From Flavobacterium granuli (GTDB taxonomy: Bacteria; Bacteroidota; Bacteroidia; Flavobacteriales; Flavobacteriaceae): DNA of 64,000 nucleotides. The number at the start of each line of letters is the position of its first letter. Position 1 is the stretch's first letter. The notes beneath the pieces are model-generated. The model was not told the DNA's origin, searched no databases, and saw only the letters and a list, made by a program, of their open reading frames with translations. Below are positions 60,855-64,000 of this stretch, piece by piece. Location: NCBI RefSeq assembly GCF_900129705.1, contig NZ_FQWO01000001.1, positions 558,001 through 622,000 on the forward strand, given 5' to 3'. The translations under genes were made by a program, and so were the position numbers.

Positions 60855-62441
60855 CTACCATCCTACATTTTGAGGAATACCAGATGATGTAATTACTGAA
60901 GTTGGTATTGGCCAAACATTCATATGATTAGGATTGAAATTTCTTGCAGGCCAAACCACTTTAAGATTATATGGCGAATCTGGATTAGATCTGTCTGTAT
61001 GTATTCTACCATAAAGTGGCTTGCTATACACTTCCTGAGCATCTCCCCAACGCACTAAATCAAAGTGTCTGTTAGCAAATTCTCCCGCAAGTTCCACTCT
61101 TCTTTCATGCTTAAGATTTACCATGGTTGCATTAGTAACGGCAGGAAGCCCCGCTCTATCTCTAACCTGATTTAAAGGTGCGTCCCCATTTTTACCTTGC
61201 ATAATTAATGCTTCTGATTTGATCAAAAGAATCTCGGCATAGCGCATAAGGGGTACATTATACACTGTTGTAGGAGCATCACCATTAGAATTAATATACA
61301 CCCCTATTGGGTTTTCAAATTGGTATTCATACATATACTTATTGAATTGAAAACCGGATAATGAATTCTCAGATTGGTATTTCTTTTTTGCTCCAAAATA
61401 ACCAAACTCATCTCCAAAATTTAAAATAGTCACTCCTCTTCTGACATCATTTGCTTCAAATTCTTGGTATAAACTTTCAGTTGGCGTATAATATCCCCAA
61501 CCATTGTATTTACCCCAACCTTTATTTTCTAACATTACTCCGGGCAATTTACTTCCTCCTTCTACTCCAGAGTCAACTGACCAAATGTATTCACTGGTCC
61601 AATTGTTAAGATGACTGTGCAACAATCTATAATCTTGTTGCGGATTATTCGTATCGATCAAAGCTCTTCCAGATCCTGAATTGGTTACAGCATCGCAGTA
61701 TTTAACAGCTTCTGCATACTTCGTATTATCAAATTGAGCCCAGTATAAGTATGTTTTAGCAATATAAGCCAAGGCAGCATCTTTATGCGCTCTACCTAAA
61801 TTCGCAGATGAATACTCGGTATACAAGGGCAATAACTCAGCTGCTTTAGTTAAGTCTTCGACAATTTGAGCGTAATTATCTGCTACGCTCTTTGGTCGTT
61901 TAAAACTTCCTGCCGGTTCATCCATATTGGCTTCGGTGATAATAGGTACTCCACCATTTGAACCATTATCGCCATAGGTATGAGCTAACCAGAAATAATG
62001 AAATGCTCTCATAAAATAAGCCTCTCCTAACAATCTGTTTTTAAGCTTTTGCTCAACATTCATCTTAGGAACATGTCTAAGTACATCATTAGCACGACGA
62101 ATCACTTTATAACTCTGAGGGTACATCCATGAAGTATATCCTTCGGTACCTTTAATTTTAAAGCTTTTTATATTGTCTGCTTGTGAGTTAATTCTACCGG
62201 TAACCATATCATCAGAAGCATTAATGTACCAGAAATATCCTCTTGCGAACATATCTTCATCTTTCATATAGAAATAGATACTGTTTACTGCCTCAACAGC
62301 ATCTTGCTCAGTTTTCCAGAAATTGACATTAGAAGTACTTCCTTTAGGATCTAAATTTGTAAACTCATTTGAGCAAGAAACTAATCCCATCAATGGAGCA
62401 AAACAAACTAGTATAGCGAGTTTTAAAACTTTTTTATTCAT
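60855..62441 (-). CDS. SusD/RagB-family outer-membrane lipoprotein
   Basis: A 528-residue surface lipoprotein that captures ligand over a SusC barrel. Signal peptide with lipobox ending at C23 (LMGLVSCSN). The N-terminal TPR-like part (VNFWKTEQDAVEAVNSIYFYM, about 40-60; LLGEAYFMRAFHYFWLAHTYG) and C-terminal LIKSEALIMQG...VRDRAGLP...ELAGEFANRHFDLVRWG are hallmark SusD motifs. It follows susC by 19 bases, so the pair is cotranscribed. Substrate is unknown; the neighbours are phosphatases rather than glycosidases. Confidence 0.96.
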   Translation of the reverse strand: MNKKVLKLAILVCFAPLMGLVSCSNEFTNLDPKGSTSNVNFWKTEQDAVEAVNSIYFYMKDEDMFARGYFWYINASDDMVTGRINSQADNIKSFKIKGTEGYTSWMYPQSYKVIRRANDVLRHVPKMNVEQKLKNRLLGEAYFMRAFHYFWLAHTYGDNGSNGGVPIITEANMDEPAGSFKRPKSVADNYAQIVEDLTKAAELLPLYTEYSSANLGRAHKDAALAYIAKTYLYWAQFDNTKYAEAVKYCDAVTNSGSGRALIDTNNPQQDYRLLHSHLNNWTSEYIWSVDSGVEGGSKLPGVMLENKGWGKYNGWGYYTPTESLYQEFEANDVRRGVTILNFGDEFGYFGAKKKYQSENSLSGFQFNKYMYEYQFENPIGVYINSNGDAPTTVYNVPLMRYAEILLIKSEALIMQGKNGDAPLNQVRDRAGLPAVTNATMVNLKHERRVELAGEFANRHFDLVRWGDAQEVYSKPLYGRIHTDRSNPDSPYNLKVVWPARNFNPNHMNVWPIPTSVITSSGIPQNVGW

Positions 62442-62460
62442 TTTTTTTTCTTTTAAATAA

Positions 62461-64000
62461 TTATAGTGATAATGATAATCCCATGGTTATTGTTCTGGAA
62501 ACTGGATATTTACCTACATCAAGTCCTTTTCCGCCCACTTCTGGGTCAATACCACTGTAAGGTGTAATGGTAAATAAATTCTCAGCAGAAAGATAAACTC
62601 TTAAGAATGGATCTTTAACACTTGATCCCATAACACTTTTTGGAAGTGTATAGCCTAATGTTACATTTTTCAGTCTTACATAAGAAGCATCTTCTAAATA
62701 CCAGCTTGATGTAGTTCCAAAGTTTTGATTATCATCTTTAGTCGAAATCCTTGGCAAATTGGTATTGGTATTTGTAGGAGTCCAAGAATCCAAAACTCTA
62801 TTATCTAAGTTGTATCCTTGAAGCGATGCATTATAGGTAGTATATTTATACCCATTGAAAGCTTTTACACCAGCTACACCTTGAAAAATCATTCCTAAGT
62901 CAAAGCTTTTATAGGCAAAATTTAAATTCAGATTATACGTAACGTCAGGTAAATAACTCGCCATAAATGCACGGTCATTATTATCTATTTTACCATCATT
63001 GTTTGTGTCCTGAAATTTAAAATCTCCTGGAACGGCATTAGGCTGAATCAGCTTTCCATCTTTTTTATAAGCCTCAATTTCTGCTTGGGATTGAAATATA
63101 CCCATATATGGGATTAAGTATGTTGAATATAATTCTTTTCCCACAATTGATCTGTATGGAGTTAAAATACTTCTCACATTATCAGAATGTGCTATGTAAT
63201 CAATTCCACTACTATTGTATCCATCTAAGTTTATTAACTTGTTATCAAGCAAACTTGCATTAGCATTGATTGAATAAGTAAAATCTCCTGATTTAACTTT
63301 ATAACCAATACCAAATTCAAAGCCTGTATTTTTCACTTCTCCACCATTTACGTCAGCTGCTATTGTACCTTGGTGTGAATCTTCTAATCCCGGAATAATC
63401 ATTCCTTTAGTTGTCTTTTCAAAATAATCAGCTGTAAGAGATAATTTATTGTTAAATAAACTTGCATCTAGACCAAAGTCAAGTGATTCTGAAATTTCCC
63501 ATTTTAAATTCGGGTTTGATTGTCTCCCTGCATAGGTCCCTTTGTAATCTAATTTTCCATTTTCTCCGAGAACTACGGTTGTTGTATTTAAAGGCACATC
63601 AAAAGAGTAATATCCTACCGAATTAATATTTCCTATTTGTCCCCATGAAGCTCTCAATTTCAAATCATTGATAACCGGAATTTTAAAGAACTTTTCATCT
63701 GAAATTCTCCATCCTAAAGAAGTTGATGGAAAATAATCGGCTTGATTTCCTTTAGCCAAACGAGATGTTTGATCTCTACGCATACTGACAGACAAGAAGT
63801 ATTTATTACTATAATTATACATTACTCTTCCTATTGTAGAGGCTAAAGCATCTTCATAAACATCGGTTTGAGGAATTCGAATTACTGATGCATTAGATAA
63901 ATATTGATTAAATGGCTCTTCATTCCCAAAACCTTCTCCTTGTTCAAAAAGATATTCATACTTAGTAAACTGAGCCGATTGAATAGCCGTTACATCTAAA
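62461..64000 (-). CDS. SusC/RagA TonB-linked outer-membrane protein, partial
   Basis: C-terminal 513 residues of a SusC-type TonB-dependent transporter; the frame is open to the window edge, so the start and plug lie outside. Diagnostic barrel segments are YFPSTSLGWRISDEKFFK, LKLRASWGQIGNI, SYVRLKNVTLGYTLPKS, LRVYLSAENLFTITPYSGIDPEVGG and the end SRTITMGLSLSL. It pairs with SusD 19 bases downstream. The Met at 63822 is internal, not the start. Confidence 0.95.
   Translation of the reverse strand, partial: LDVTAIQSAQFTKYEYLFEQGEGFGNEEPFNQYLSNASVIRIPQTDVYEDALASTIGRVMYNYSNKYFLSVSMRRDQTSRLAKGNQADYFPSTSLGWRISDEKFFKIPVINDLKLRASWGQIGNINSVGYYSFDVPLNTTTVVLGENGKLDYKGTYAGRQSNPNLKWEISESLDFGLDASLFNNKLSLTADYFEKTTKGMIIPGLEDSHQGTIAADVNGGEVKNTGFEFGIGYKVKSGDFTYSINANASLLDNKLINLDGYNSSGIDYIAHSDNVRSILTPYRSIVGKELYSTYLIPYMGIFQSQAEIEAYKKDGKLIQPNAVPGDFKFQDTNNDGKIDNNDRAFMASYLPDVTYNLNLNFAYKSFDLGMIFQGVAGVKAFNGYKYTTYNASLQGYNLDNRVLDSWTPTNTNTNLPRISTKDDNQNFGTTSSWYLEDASYVRLKNVTLGYTLPKSVMGSSVKDPFLRVYLSAENLFTITPYSGIDPEVGGKGLDVGKYPVSRTITMGLSLSL

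Noticed and set aside
63822..63824. Met at 63822 as the SusC start
   Set aside because: The same frame stays open to the window edge with SusC-like sequence, so this Met is internal.

Overview
The window is an ordinary chromosomal stretch of a Bacteroidota bacterium, most likely a Flavobacteriaceae member close to Flavobacterium. The DNA is AT-rich. Many genes follow the Bacteroidota promoter pattern (TTG, about 19 bases, then TAnnTTTG). Family markers include SusC/SusD, DUF4290, DUF4199, DUF5686, a short CarB without the allosteric domain, RNase Y and a 6S-type RNA next to zapA. No insertion sequence, phage or CRISPR array was seen.

Positions 1-12.4 kb hold a light and photo-oxidative-stress block. 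A divergent promoter (about 1272-1390) serves an epimerase on one side and, on the other, a run of TetR regulator, ABC1/UbiB-like kinase, DUF2805 protein, SDR, folE and a second SDR. Facing this run are a DNA photolyase, an SRPBCC protein and the carotenoid genes crtZ, crtB and crtI. The block ends with a MerR regulator that has a B12-binding domain and CarH-like photoreceptor motifs. Three control regions (1323-1354, 11155-11186, 12078-12109) share a spaced inverted repeat, TTGTTTA-N18-TRAACAW, suggesting one regulator for the block. Lycopene cyclase and geranylgeranyl diphosphate synthase are not in the window.

Positions 12.4-31.7 kb are mixed housekeeping: a phosphoribosyltransferase and hydrolase pair, carB, ribosomal protein L34, a TPR membrane protein, a GNAT-like protein, a secreted protein with a 48-bp coding repeat, an ABC-F ATPase, an amino acid:cation symporter, a GlmU-like enzyme, ribosomal protein L31 type B, a DUF4199 protein, a glycosyltransferase, a phosphohexomutase and an ABC exporter.

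Positions 31.7-55.4 kb carry envelope and core functions: a lipoprotein, a TonB-dependent receptor with an M23 peptidase, the coiled-coil protein/zapA/6S RNA/rny division and RNA-decay locus, xerD, two small outer-membrane barrels, aroQ, a DUF5686 protein, a CDF metal transporter, murA with a natural Asp at the fosfomycin-target Cys, recQ-fmt, HU, YqgE, a class IV aminotransferase, a START-like protein and a tRNA with anticodon CAT.

Positions 56-64 kb form an organophosphate scavenging locus: SusC (running off the window end), SusD, a phosphodiesterase-alkaline phosphatase fusion, a metallophosphoesterase and a second alkaline-phosphatase-superfamily enzyme, all on the minus strand. No glycoside hydrolase is present, so the SusCD pair probably imports a phosphorylated or phosphodiester-linked substrate rather than a plain glycan.
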